Origin: Cupriavidus pinatubonensis
GTDB taxonomy: Bacteria > Pseudomonadota > Gammaproteobacteria > Burkholderiales > Burkholderiaceae
NCBI RefSeq assembly: GCF_019602855.1
Contig: NZ_CP080767.1
Location: 682,001-746,000 of the forward strand
Reading direction: 5' to 3'
DNA length: 64,000 bases
The position numbers were made by a program, and so were the translations under genes. Shown in pieces: positions 1 through 7,754 of the stretch. The stretch's first letter is position 1. Every line of letters starts with the position of its first letter. Below the pieces are notes generated by a model. It was not told the origin of the DNA. It saw only the letters and a list, made by a program, of their open reading frames with translations, and searched no databases.

Positions 1-614
1 CGCAGCATCCGGAGGTCCAGCTTCAGTTGCGTGAAGCCACCAGCGATGTCCAGCTCGAAGCATTGAGCGAAGGCAGCATCGACGCGGGGCTGGTGATTCG
101 CCCCCAGTTGCCGGCGATGCCGCATGGCCTGTCCTACCTGCCGCTGGTGCGCGAACCGCTGGTGCTGGCCGTGCCGGACGGCTGGCGGCCCGCGCATGGC
201 AGCATGCCGGCGGATGGCAAAGTTTCGCTGCGCGATGCCGCGCGCGAACCGCTGATCATTTTCCCGCGTCGAAGCGCGCCGGTTTTTTATGACATCATTA
301 CAGGCTACTATGCGCGCGACGGCTTGTCGCCAGTGATCGCGCAGGAAGCCATCCAGATGCAGACCATCGTGAGCCTGGTGTCTGCGGGCATGGGGGTGGC
401 GCTGGTGCCGGCCTCGCTCTGCAACCTTCGCCGTACCGGCGTGTCGTACCTCGCGTTACGCGAGGCAGGGCCGCAGATCGAGACCGGGCTGCTCTGGCGC
501 GAAGGCGCTGCCGGCGTCGCGCCGGCACTGCGTTCACTGATCGACATCGCGAGCGGGCTGTCCTCGGCGGAATCTGCGCAACCCTCAGTCTCCGCGGCGG
601 CCGGGCCTTTTTAA
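1..614 (+). CDS. LysR-family transcriptional regulator, C-terminal part (5' end outside window)
   Basis: The open frame enters from the left edge (first full codon at position 3) and covers about 203 residues of a LysR effector-binding domain. The opening residues [17 protein letters not shown] match the family's typical P-x-V-x-L-x-L-x-E-x-T stretch that begins the periplasmic-binding-protein-like lobe, followed by '[11 protein letters not shown]'. The later '[16 protein letters not shown]' is the usual hinge and second-lobe segment. The N-terminal helix-turn-helix lies outside the window, so the DNA target and effector cannot be judged. It ends 17 bp before lgt on the same strand, which suggests proximity rather than function. 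Family assignment is firm; the regulated pathway is unknown. Confidence 0.9.
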   Translation, partial: QHPEVQLQLREATSDVQLEALSEGSIDAGLVIRPQLPAMPHGLSYLPLVREPLVLAVPDGWRPAHGSMPADGKVSLRDAAREPLIIFPRRSAPVFYDIITGYYARDGLSPVIAQEAIQMQTIVSLVSAGMGVALVPASLCNLRRTGVSYLALREAGPQIETGLLWREGAAGVAPALRSLIDIASGLSSAESAQPSVSAAAGPF

Positions 615-631
615 CTTCCACCCACCTCACC

Positions 632-1462
632 ATGCTGATTCATCCCCAATTCGATCCCGTCGCCATCCATATCGGCCCGCTTGCCATCCGCTGGTACGGG
701 CTGATGTACCTGGCCGGGTTCATCATGTTCCTGTGGTTCGGGCGCCTGCGCATTCGCCAGCCGCATATGGCGGCACGAGGCTGGGCCGCGCGCGACCTCG
801 ACGACATGCTCTTCTTCGGCGTGATGGGCGTGATACTGGGCGGCCGGCTCGGCTATGTGCTGTTCTACAAGCCGTCGTACTACCTCACGCACCCGCTCGA
901 GATCTTCAAGGTGTGGGAGGGCGGCATGGCCTTCCATGGCGGCTTTCTCGGCGTACTGGTCGCTATGTGGCTGTTCGCGCGGCTCCGCCAGCGCCACTGG
1001 CTCGAGGTTACGGACTTCATCGCGCCGATGATCCCGTGCGGCCTGGCCGCCGGCCGGATCGGCAACTTCATCAACGGCGAACTGTGGGGCCGGCCGACGG
1101 ACCTGCCGTGGGGCATGATCTTCCCGCAGGCCGGCGACAATATTCCGCGCCATCCGTCGCAGCTCTACCAGTTCGCGGGCGAGGGCGTGGCGCTGTTCAT
1201 CATCCTGTGGCTGTTCGCGCGCAAGCCGCGGCCGATGGGCGCGGTGTCGGGCGTGTTCCTGATCGGCTATGGCGGCTTCCGCTTTGCCGCGGAATTCGCG
1301 CGTGAGCCGGACAGCTTCCTCGGCCTGCTGGCGATGCACCTGTCGATGGGCCAGTGGCTGAGCCTGCCGATGATCCTGATCGGCATCGCGATGGTGGTGT
1401 GGGCCTATCGCCGGCAGGCGCGTTCCGGTGAGGAGCGCCCCGTGACCGATTCGGGCGCCTGA
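632..1462 (+). CDS. lgt: Prolipoprotein diacylglyceryl transferase Lgt
   Basis: A 276-residue inner-membrane enzyme that moves diacylglycerol from phosphatidylglycerol to the lipobox cysteine of prolipoproteins, the first step of lipoprotein maturation. The Lgt signature [10 protein letters not shown] is at residues 141-150. His102 in 'FHGG' and Arg142 in the signature align with the essential His103 and Arg143 of the E. coli enzyme (family knowledge), and '[14 protein letters not shown]' carries the distal conserved arginine region. About seven hydrophobic segments are visible, and the length is normal. It is convergent with the M48 protease gene, 18 bp apart. Several lipoproteins in this window (50006, 39682, 36682) would be its substrates. 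Confidence 0.97.
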   Translation: MLIHPQFDPVAIHIGPLAIRWYGLMYLAGFIMFLWFGRLRIRQPHMAARGWAARDLDDMLFFGVMGVILGGRLGYVLFYKPSYYLTHPLEIFKVWEGGMAFHGGFLGVLVAMWLFARLRQRHWLEVTDFIAPMIPCGLAAGRIGNFINGELWGRPTDLPWGMIFPQAGDNIPRHPSQLYQFAGEGVALFIILWLFARKPRPMGAVSGVFLIGYGGFRFAAEFAREPDSFLGLLAMHLSMGQWLSLPMILIGIAMVVWAYRRQARSGEERPVTDSGA

Positions 1463-1480
1463 AAGCGCGCCCGCGCGCGG

Positions 1481-2524
1481 TCAGGAGCCTGCGGCGCGCA
1501 GTGCCTCGATCCGTTCGCGCGTGTGCGGATGCGTCGAGAGGAAATCGTCCAGCGGGGGTTCTTCCTCATGAGCACGCGGTGGGGCTTCTTTCTTGTCCCC
1601 ACTGCGGTTTTGGTTCTCGAGCGCGACCAGCACATCGGCGAGCGCCGATGGCGGCAGCCGGTTGCGCTGCATGATCTCGATCGCATAGGCATCGGCCTCG
1701 CGTTCGTGCTCGCGCGAATAGCGCAGCGTCAGCATGGCGGCAGGCACGCCTGCCAGCACGGACGAAAAATCCCCGAACATATACGCTGCCAGCGCGCCGA
1801 CCGCCGACGCCTGGATAACCTGCTGCAGACCATGGCGCTGCGCGATATGGCCAGCCTCGTGGGCGAGCACGCCCAGCATGCCGGCGCCCGTGCCGGCGAT
1901 CCCCACGAGTTCGTCCGTCACAACGATGGTGCCGCCGGGCAAGGCCAGCGCATTGGCGCCCAGGCGTCCGCCGCGCCGGAACACGATCTGGTAGTCATGG
2001 CCGGGATCCTCTGGCCGCTTCAGCGACGCGAAGCCCGTACGGATGCGTGCCTGTTCGGCAGGCGGCACGCGGGTCGGTTCGACCAGACCGTTGTCGAGGC
2101 TGGCCAGTGTCGCACGGCCAAGCTGCGCTTCCAGCGCGGGCGGCACGGCGCGCGCCATATGGGCCGCGCTCCACGGCAGCAGCACGTAGTAGCCGAGCAC
2201 GAGCACAGCCACCAGTGCGGCCACGGCCATGCCCGCCATGCGCCAGCTGTTCTGCGCCCGGGCCACCCAGCCTTCCTGATGTCCCGTATCGGCCAGCAGC
2301 CGGTCGAATGCGGCGTGGTCGCTGACCTGGCAGAACGCGCCGTCCGCGAACGTCACGAGCCGCGGGGCGCGCCGGACCCGCTCCGATACTCGCAGCGACG
2401 ACAGCGAAGCGCGCCGCAGTTCGGCGCCATCGGCATCGCGCAGTACGGCCTGGCCCGCATCCACAGCAAGCGTTGCCGGGTGCGCCCGCGACGAGCGGCC
2501 GTCGAAGTAGGTGACAGGAATCAT
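1481..2524 (-). CDS. M48-family membrane metallopeptidase
   Basis: A 347-residue protein with a soluble N-terminal part (residues 1-90), one clear transmembrane helix around 96-116 and a C-terminal M48 peptidase domain. The zinc motif HEAGH is at 222-226 ('GVLAHEAGHIAQRHG'), and the third-ligand segment 'EREADAYAIEIM' follows near residue 280, so the catalytic set looks complete. A second hydrophobic stretch follows the zinc motif. It lies 50 bp downstream of the DUF898 gene on the same strand, a pairing that suggests co-transcription. The substrate is unknown; relatives act in envelope protein quality control. The C-terminus overlaps nothing and faces lgt. Confidence 0.9.
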   Translation of the reverse strand: MIPVTYFDGRSSRAHPATLAVDAGQAVLRDADGAELRRASLSSLRVSERVRRAPRLVTFADGAFCQVSDHAAFDRLLADTGHQEGWVARAQNSWRMAGMAVAALVAVLVLGYYVLLPWSAAHMARAVPPALEAQLGRATLASLDNGLVEPTRVPPAEQARIRTGFASLKRPEDPGHDYQIVFRRGGRLGANALALPGGTIVVTDELVGIAGTGAGMLGVLAHEAGHIAQRHGLQQVIQASAVGALAAYMFGDFSSVLAGVPAAMLTLRYSREHEREADAYAIEIMQRNRLPPSALADVLVALENQNRSGDKKEAPPRAHEEEPPLDDFLSTHPHTRERIEALRAAGS

Positions 2525-2574
2525 CGGCGCAATTTCATCGGTGAGTCATTTCGGCCATGGCGACGAACGCGGGC

Positions 2575-3675
2575 TCAGAGCGCGATGTCGATGTCGTACC
2601 AGTCCGCGGCGGCATCGCCCAGCGCGCCGACATTCTCCGCCTGGCCCGCGACGAAGGCATCGAGCGGGGCGCGTGCCATCAGCGTCATGCACTCCACGCG
2701 GTAGCGTGCGGACCTGACCCGTGCGAATGGCAGGAACAGCCCCAGCGTGAGCGCGACACCGACCATGTTCGTCAGGAAAATATAGAACAGCCGGCTTGCC
2801 TTCACCTCGCTGCGGAAACTGTGCGGGGCCAGCGTGGTGTGGTTCCAGACGAGGTTCTGGAGCGCGGCATTGAAATACGGCCCGACGGCGAGCAGCGCCA
2901 CATAAATGCCGAGCGTGCCCAGCAGGCCGGCGAAGACCGCGGCACCACGGCCGGAACCGGCACTGACGCCGAGGGCAATGCCGCCGACGGCGGCTACCAC
3001 CACGACCACGACGGTCATCGCGAAGGTACGCAGGTACACACCATAGAACGAGGCGACGTCCGCATTGAACGCAAACGGCGCGGTGCCGAAGCACGTGTGG
3101 TTGTGCTGATACTGCTTCAGGCGCTGGTGTGCCAGTGGCGCGAGCGCGCCGAGCGTGAACACCGTGAGCAGCGGCCAGAGTACGAACACCTTGTACGCCT
3201 CGGCATCGCTGCCCGTGAACGCGAAGCGCAGTCCGCGGTAGCTCGAATTCGCCATGCGAAAGCGCAGCGAGCGCACCAGCAGCAAGGGGAATACCACCGC
3301 CAGCGCGATCGCAAGCAGGACTGCAAGCATCGGGGCCACCTTGCCGGCAATCTGGAACGCCAGGGCCAGCACGAATACGATCGCGCGCCCCTTGAGGATG
3401 GCCGCGGGCTTGCCGTGGTAGTCGAAAGTCGCACCATCCAGGCTGGTGTTGCGATAGAAATACTGGAGCGTGCGGACCTTGGCCCAGGCGGAATAGATGC
3501 CGAAGGTGACGATGGTCAGCACCGTATTGACGATCCAGATGCGGAAATACTCCGATCCCGTGCCGGTGAAGGCGAACTGCAGCGGCTGTGGTGCGGCGGT
3601 GTGCGTTGCAGGCGCCTGTCCGAAGTCGGGCGTTTCAGGTGGGGCGGGGAATGCGCTGTTGTTGCCGGTTTGCAT
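2575..3675 (-). CDS. DUF898 (YjgN-type) multi-pass membrane protein
   Basis: A 366-residue predicted inner-membrane protein of unknown function. The start at 3675 is preferred over the longer open frame (to 3735) because AGGAG lies eight bases upstream. The protein contains three copies of a roughly 48-residue unit: residues 33-81 beginning FAFTGTG, residues 151-197 beginning FAFTGSD, and a diverged copy near 300-345 beginning FRSEVKAS. Each has the same plan: short charged lead, hydrophobic helix, 'FG/LG' turn, basic 'A-K/H/R-x-R' segment, aromatic tail. Long hydrophobic helices lie between the copies. It sits upstream of the M48 protease gene in the same orientation, so the two may work together on the membrane. 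Confidence 0.85.
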   Translation of the reverse strand: MQTGNNSAFPAPPETPDFGQAPATHTAAPQPLQFAFTGTGSEYFRIWIVNTVLTIVTFGIYSAWAKVRTLQYFYRNTSLDGATFDYHGKPAAILKGRAIVFVLALAFQIAGKVAPMLAVLLAIALAVVFPLLLVRSLRFRMANSSYRGLRFAFTGSDAEAYKVFVLWPLLTVFTLGALAPLAHQRLKQYQHNHTCFGTAPFAFNADVASFYGVYLRTFAMTVVVVVVAAVGGIALGVSAGSGRGAAVFAGLLGTLGIYVALLAVGPYFNAALQNLVWNHTTLAPHSFRSEVKASRLFYIFLTNMVGVALTLGLFLPFARVRSARYRVECMTLMARAPLDAFVAGQAENVGALGDAAADWYDIDIAL

Positions 3676-3860
3676 CGTCTGGACTCCTGGTCGGATGGCG
3701 GTAGCAGTACCGCGTCGTTTCATCCGTGCAACCAATTTGCGCGCGCCGATTGTGCCTTATTCCACATACGACGACAGTTCAAACTGGCAAATTCGCCACA
3801 AATGCGAAGGTCTTCAAGAGAAATCGAAAACCTGCACGTGCCGACAGTGTGACATTGGTC

Positions 3861-3908
3861 GTAACAAGCGAGAAACATTCTGTTACATGGATGGCGTCTT
3901 GTAACAAG
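3861..3908. promoter_or_regulatory. Cluster of TGTTACAAG-type sites
   Basis: Copies of the same motif in either orientation occur at 3861-3868 (GTAACAAG), 3881-3887 (TGTTACA) and 3898-3908 (CTTGTAACAAG, itself a near-perfect palindrome). A fourth, TGTTACAAG, lies at 3976-3984. The first three sit about 45-100 bases upstream of the sigma-54-like promoter, the usual place for an enhancer-binding activator. Binding is inferred; the cognate protein is unknown. Confidence 0.45.
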
Positions 3909-3951
3909 TTGCTCATGGTCAACGTCAATAAAAACAATAACTTACTGCCCG

Positions 3952-3967
3952 TGGCACGATACTCGCT
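3952..3967 (+). promoter_or_regulatory. Candidate sigma-54 (-24/-12) promoter
   Basis: The sequence TGGCACGATACTCGCT matches the -24/-12 consensus TGGCACG-N4-TTGCW at every fixed position except one (TC instead of TT in the -12 element). The invariant GG and GC have the required spacing. Transcription would start near 3978-3980 and run right into DNA with no convincing coding gene before the GntR gene at 4427. Matches this good are uncommon by chance in GC-rich DNA but do occur. Confidence 0.5.
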
Positions 3968-3978
3968 ATCTCTGCTGT

Positions 3979-4251
3979 TACAAGAAAGCGGACCATGCCG
4001 ATGTCCGCCATGAACGGGGCCAAGGGAGGACCTGCGGGACGGACAGGGGCGCCGGAACGACAAAAAAGGCAGACGGGAAAATTCGTGCACATGCGAGTGT
4101 GCGCGTCAAAGGGGGGCGCAGGGTCAGCGCCGGAAGTCCATGACCCACGCAGGACGGTGCCATCACGGCAGCGACCCGCGATGACATAGTCCACACGCCG
4201 TTTCTTTCAGGCGCGGACGGATGCCGGCAGGGAGGCCGGGCATCCGTCCGC
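3979..4251 (+). other. Possible non-coding transcript downstream of the sigma-54-like promoter
   Basis: If the promoter at 3952-3967 is active, its transcript would cross this stretch, which ends in a perfect 13-bp stem with a 13-base loop (arms 4213-4225 and 4239-4251). No uridine tract follows the hairpin, so it is not a textbook terminator. The 64-codon frame at 3995-4189 has many A-ending codons, a weak ribosome site and no recognisable domain, so I favour a small RNA or long leader over a small protein. Speculative. Confidence 0.25.
4213..4251. repeat. Perfect 13-bp inverted repeat (stem-loop)
   Basis: GCGGACGGATGCC at 4213-4225 is exactly complementary to 4239-4251, with a 13-base G-rich loop. 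Neither side is followed by a T-run, so it may be an RNA-stabilising or protein-binding element rather than an intrinsic terminator. Confidence 0.6.
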
Positions 4252-4354
4252 CGCACCTCTATCCCTGCCCTCAGCAGTTCGCCCACATCGCTCTATCGCT
4301 CACTGACTTTGCGCGTTGCAACATTGAAATGCCTTGCCTGTGACTTATTGTTAT

Positions 4355-4373
4355 CCATAATTATGAATTATGG
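4355..4373. promoter_or_regulatory. Operator-like palindrome upstream of the GntR gene
   Basis: CCATAATTATGAATTATGG is a perfect inverted repeat with 8-bp arms and a 3-bp centre, AT-rich within GC-rich surroundings. It lies 53 bp before the preferred start of the GntR regulator that opens the malonate operon. FCD-type GntR proteins bind short palindromes of this size and often repress their own operon, so this is the natural candidate site. It also covers the alternative upstream ATG at 4370, which argues against that start. Confidence 0.6.
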
Positions 4374-4426
4374 GCTTGACGGCACAATGCGCGGAAGCCT
4401 TGAACCCCAGCTTTCGGCGGAGGCTC

Positions 4427-5161
4427 ATGCGGATCATCCAGCAAGCGCTGTACCTTGAAGTTGCGAACCGCTTGCGCAGCATGATCGACGCGCACGCCCT
4501 CATGCCTGGTGCATGGATCGACGAGACCACGCTCGCGACCCAGCTTGGCATTTCGCGCACACCGCTGCGCGAGGCGCTCAAGGTGCTCGCCGCCGAAGGT
4601 CTGGTCCGGCTGGAGCCGCGACGTGGCTGCTTCGTCAACGAGTTGTCCGAGCGCGATCTCGACGAGATCTTCCCGCTCATGGCGCTGCTCGAGGGCCGTT
4701 GTGCCTACGAGGCGGCACGCAATGCCACGGCGCAGGACCTCGAAGCGCTTGAAGGGCTGCACGCCGAGCTGGCGCGGCATGCCGGCGCCGGCGATATCGA
4801 CGCCTACTACGAAACCAATTTCCAGATTCACGAAGCGATCCAGCGGCTGGCCGGCAACCGCTGGCTGTCGGGCCTGATCAGCGACCTGCGCAAGGTGCTG
4901 CGGCTGTCGCGGCACAAGAGCCTGAAGCTGCCGGGTCGCATCAACGAATCGTGCGCGGAACACCTGAGCATTTTTTCGGCACTCAAGGCGCATGATCCCG
5001 AAGGCGCGGAAGCGCTGATGAAGACCCATCTGCTGCGCCAGCGCGTGGCGCTCACGGCGCTGGACCGCAGCGCGCAGGCCGGAACTGCCGTGCTGCACGC
5101 GCTCCCGAATGCTTCAACGGTTTCCTCAGTTTCATCACGCACCAAGGCGGATACCCCATGA
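4427..5161 (+). CDS. GntR-family (FCD) regulator of the malonate operon
   Basis: A 244-residue regulator with a winged helix-turn-helix at about residues 1-70 ('TTLATQLGISRTPLREALKV' is the recognition region) and a C-terminal all-helical FCD ligand domain, with 'NFQIHEAI' and 'EHLSIFSAL' carrying the usual metal and effector-binding residues. The start at 4427 is preferred because GGAGG lies just before it and because the upstream ATG at 4370 falls inside an operator-like palindrome. Its stop overlaps the start of the malonyl-CoA decarboxylase gene (ATGA), so they share a transcript. By analogy with MatR it probably senses malonate or malonyl-CoA; that is inference from context. Confidence 0.9.
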   Translation: MRIIQQALYLEVANRLRSMIDAHALMPGAWIDETTLATQLGISRTPLREALKVLAAEGLVRLEPRRGCFVNELSERDLDEIFPLMALLEGRCAYEAARNATAQDLEALEGLHAELARHAGAGDIDAYYETNFQIHEAIQRLAGNRWLSGLISDLRKVLRLSRHKSLKLPGRINESCAEHLSIFSALKAHDPEGAEALMKTHLLRQRVALTALDRSAQAGTAVLHALPNASTVSSVSSRTKADTP

Positions 5162-6600
5162 GCTCCCTCGACTCCGGCGACCAGAAGATCAGCGCCCCGC
5201 TGGGCGTGAGTGAACCATCCGGCCCCAACCTGTTGTCCCGGATCGGCCGCTGGTGGGGCCGCAAGGGCGATGGGGAAGCCGCGCCAGTCCCGGCGAAGAA
5301 CGCCGACCCGGCGCTGTTGCCCGCGCGCGTGGCGCGACGCCAGCGCGAACAGTTGCGGTTGTGCCTCGACGCGCGGCTGACCGACAGCAATGCCAACGCG
5401 GCGGCGCAGGCGTGGCAGGCGGAGTACGAGTCGGCGGACGAAGCCGTGCGCAGCGGGATGCTGGAGGTGCTGGCGGAAGTGGCCGGCAGCACGGGTCCGG
5501 AAGAGGGCGCGGCGGACGCCGATAAACCGGGCAAGTCCGCACGCGCCGGTTCCGGTCTGACGCAAGCCTTGTCGAATGCGCGCATCCGCTTCTTCAAGCG
5601 GCTGGCCGCGTTGCACGGCCAGCGCGGCAACAGTGCGTGCGGGCTGCATTTCCTGATCCATCTGCGTGCGGACATGCTGCGCTGGCAGCGGCGTATTCCG
5701 GGCCTGCGCGTGCTGGACGAGGACCTCGAAGCGCTGTTCTCCAACTGGTTCGATGTCGGCCTGCTGGAGTTGCAGCCCATCACGTGGGACTCGCCGGCGT
5801 CGCTGCTCGAGAAGCTGATCCGCTATGAAGCCGTGCATGAGATTTCATCGTGGACGGACCTGCGCAACCGGCTCGATTCCGACCGGCGCTGCTACGCGTT
5901 CTTCCATCCGCGCATCCCGCGCGAGCCGCTGATCTTCGTCGAGGTTGCGTTCGTGCCCGACATGGCCGCCAACGTGCAGACGCTGCTCGACGAGGCTGCG
6001 CCGCTGGAAGACCTGCGCCGCGTGAAATGGGCCATCTTCTATTCGATCTCGAACACACAGGCGGGACTGCGCGGGGTGAGCTTCGGCAACTTTCTGCTCA
6101 AGCGCGTGATCGAGGAACTGCAGCGCGAGTTTCCAAAGGTCAGGCAGTTCGCGACGCTGTCGCCGATTCCGGGGTTTGCCGACTGGCTGCGCAAGCTCGA
6201 CGCCGCAGGCGTGGCCGGCGCGCTTGGCGAGAAGCGCATTGCACGGTGGAAAGAACGGCACGGCGAAGTGCCGGCCGATGGCGCGGCGTGGCTGGAAGCG
6301 TTGCCCGCAGATTCCCACGACGCCATCGTGCGTGACACGGCGCTCGCGCTTGCCGCTCACTACCTGGTGCGCGAACGCAGCCACGCCATGCCCGCCGACC
6401 CCGTGGCTCGCTTCCACCTGGGAAATGGCGCCTGCGTGGAACGGCTGAACTGGGGTGCAGACATGTCGCGAAAAGGCCGCACACAATCGTGCGGCATGAT
6501 GGTGAATTACCTTTACGCGCCCGAGGCGCTGGATGACAATCTAGCGCGCCTTGGCGAAGGCAACCCGCGCATCAGCCGTGCAGTGGGGAAGCTGTTGTGA
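5158..6600 (+). CDS. Malonyl-CoA decarboxylase
   Basis: A 480-residue protein of the malonyl-CoA decarboxylase family, converting malonyl-CoA to acetyl-CoA and CO2. The N-terminal third is the helical domain. The catalytic GNAT-like domain follows, with the family stretch 'FATLSPIPGFADWLRKLD' and the C-terminal 'RFHLGNGACVERLNWGAD' and 'SCGMMVNYLYAPE' blocks. A Pro/Ala-rich, roughly 40-residue lead precedes the helical domain. It overlaps the regulator gene by four bases and precedes the Bug receptor, crotonase and malonyl-CoA synthetase genes, the order expected for malonate catabolism. The equivalent gene in other malonate operons is called matA. Confidence 0.93.
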   Translation: MSSLDSGDQKISAPLGVSEPSGPNLLSRIGRWWGRKGDGEAAPVPAKNADPALLPARVARRQREQLRLCLDARLTDSNANAAAQAWQAEYESADEAVRSGMLEVLAEVAGSTGPEEGAADADKPGKSARAGSGLTQALSNARIRFFKRLAALHGQRGNSACGLHFLIHLRADMLRWQRRIPGLRVLDEDLEALFSNWFDVGLLELQPITWDSPASLLEKLIRYEAVHEISSWTDLRNRLDSDRRCYAFFHPRIPREPLIFVEVAFVPDMAANVQTLLDEAAPLEDLRRVKWAIFYSISNTQAGLRGVSFGNFLLKRVIEELQREFPKVRQFATLSPIPGFADWLRKLDAAGVAGALGEKRIARWKERHGEVPADGAAWLEALPADSHDAIVRDTALALAAHYLVRERSHAMPADPVARFHLGNGACVERLNWGADMSRKGRTQSCGMMVNYLYAPEALDDNLARLGEGNPRISRAVGKLL

Positions 6601-6746
6601 CTCGGGTCAGGTCACGGAACACATGTCTTGGCGCCGCTGGCCCTTGACCTCCAAGGGTGGCTTTTGTCGGGCTTTACAAAGCAGAGAACAGAGAACGCAG
6701 GATCGGGATCAACTTTCCACATCGAGAGAAAGAGGAGACAGTGAAG

Positions 6747-7751
6747 ATGAATCGTCGTCAGTTCAGCCTGGCCGCGTGCGCGCGCGCCACCGCCCTCGTC
6801 GCTGGCATTGCCGCAGGCATGGCATGGCAGGCGCCGTCGGCGCTCGCGGATACCTGGCCGTCCAAGCCGGTCACCGTGATCGTGCCGTTCCCCGCAGGCG
6901 GCGGCACCGATGCGTTCGCGCGTCCGCTGACCGCGCAACTTTCGAAGCAGCTGGGCAAGCAATTCGTGATTGATAACCGCGGCGGGGCCGGCGGCACGGT
7001 CGGTGCCAGTGTAGCGGCCAAGGCCGCGCCGGATGGCTACACGGTCTTCATCGGCGGCGCGCACCACGCGATTGCGCCGTCGTTCTACAAGAAGCTCGAC
7101 TACGACATCGAGAAGGATTTCGTTCCCGTCACGGTCATCGCGCAGCCGCCGCAGGTCATAGTGGTGAACCCCACGCGCGTCCATGCCAATACGCTGCAGG
7201 AACTGCTCGACTATGCGCGCAAGAATCCGGGCAAGCTGAACTATGGCTCGGCAGGCAATGGATCATCGCACCATCTTGCCGGCGAGTTGTTCAAGCTGCA
7301 GACCAAGACGTTCATCACGCATATCCCGTATAAGGGCGCAGGGCCGGCGTTGTCGGACCTGATTGCCGGACAGGTCGACCTGATGTTCGACGGGCTCGGT
7401 TCATCCGCACAACATATCCGCGCGGGCCGCATCAAGGCGTTGGCCGTGGCATCGGCCAAGCGTTCGCCCGCGTTCCCGAATGTGCCGACTGCCGCGGAAG
7501 CCGGCGTGCCCAACTACGAAGTCTCGACCTGGTACGCGATGTGGGTGCCGAAGGGGACGCCCAAGGACATCGTCGACCGCCTGTACACCGAGACCGAGAA
7601 GGCGCTGAACACGCCGGAGCTCAAGCAGGTCTGGATCAGCAACGGCTCCGAAACGCCGCAATTCACGCAGGAGCAGTTCGCCCAGTTCCAGCGCAACGAG
7701 ATCAAGCGCTGGGCGCAAGTGGTGCAACTCTCGGGCGCCAGGATCGACTGA
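6747..7751 (+). CDS. Bug/TctC-type periplasmic solute receptor
   Basis: A 334-residue exported binding protein of the tripartite tricarboxylate receptor (Bug) family. It has an N-terminal signal peptide (MNRRQF..., hydrophobic core to about residue 30, cleavage near 'ALAD'). Typical family blocks follow: 'WPSKPVTVIVPFPAGGGTD', 'GGAGGTVGA', 'NYGSAGNGSSHHLAGE' and 'IPYKGAGPAL'. The start at 6747 is supported by GAGGAG nine bases upstream. The position suggests malonate or another carboxylate as ligand. No TctA or TctB permease gene is next to it, so it must borrow a membrane component encoded elsewhere, as many Bug proteins in this group appear to do. Confidence 0.92.
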   Translation: MNRRQFSLAACARATALVAGIAAGMAWQAPSALADTWPSKPVTVIVPFPAGGGTDAFARPLTAQLSKQLGKQFVIDNRGGAGGTVGASVAAKAAPDGYTVFIGGAHHAIAPSFYKKLDYDIEKDFVPVTVIAQPPQVIVVNPTRVHANTLQELLDYARKNPGKLNYGSAGNGSSHHLAGELFKLQTKTFITHIPYKGAGPALSDLIAGQVDLMFDGLGSSAQHIRAGRIKALAVASAKRSPAFPNVPTAAEAGVPNYEVSTWYAMWVPKGTPKDIVDRLYTETEKALNTPELKQVWISNGSETPQFTQEQFAQFQRNEIKRWAQVVQLSGARID

Positions 7752-7754
7752 GCG

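Larger units (their letters stand above)
3676..4426. other. Gene-free 750-bp intergenic region with several regulatory-looking elements
   Basis: No convincing protein gene is seen here between the divergently transcribed DUF898 gene and the GntR gene. Short frames exist, such as 3995-4189 on the plus strand, but that one has far lower third-position GC than neighbouring genes. The stretch holds repeated TGTTACAAG-type sites, a sigma-54-like promoter, a 13-bp perfect stem-loop and an operator-like palindrome, each listed separately. The 3736-3960 part is visibly more AT-rich than the surrounding coding DNA, as expected of a control region. Confidence 0.7.

Noticed and set aside
3995..4189. 64-codon plus-strand frame after the sigma-54-like promoter
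   Set aside because: Third-position GC is much lower than in neighbouring genes, the ribosome site is weak and no domain is visible. A small protein is not excluded but is not supported.
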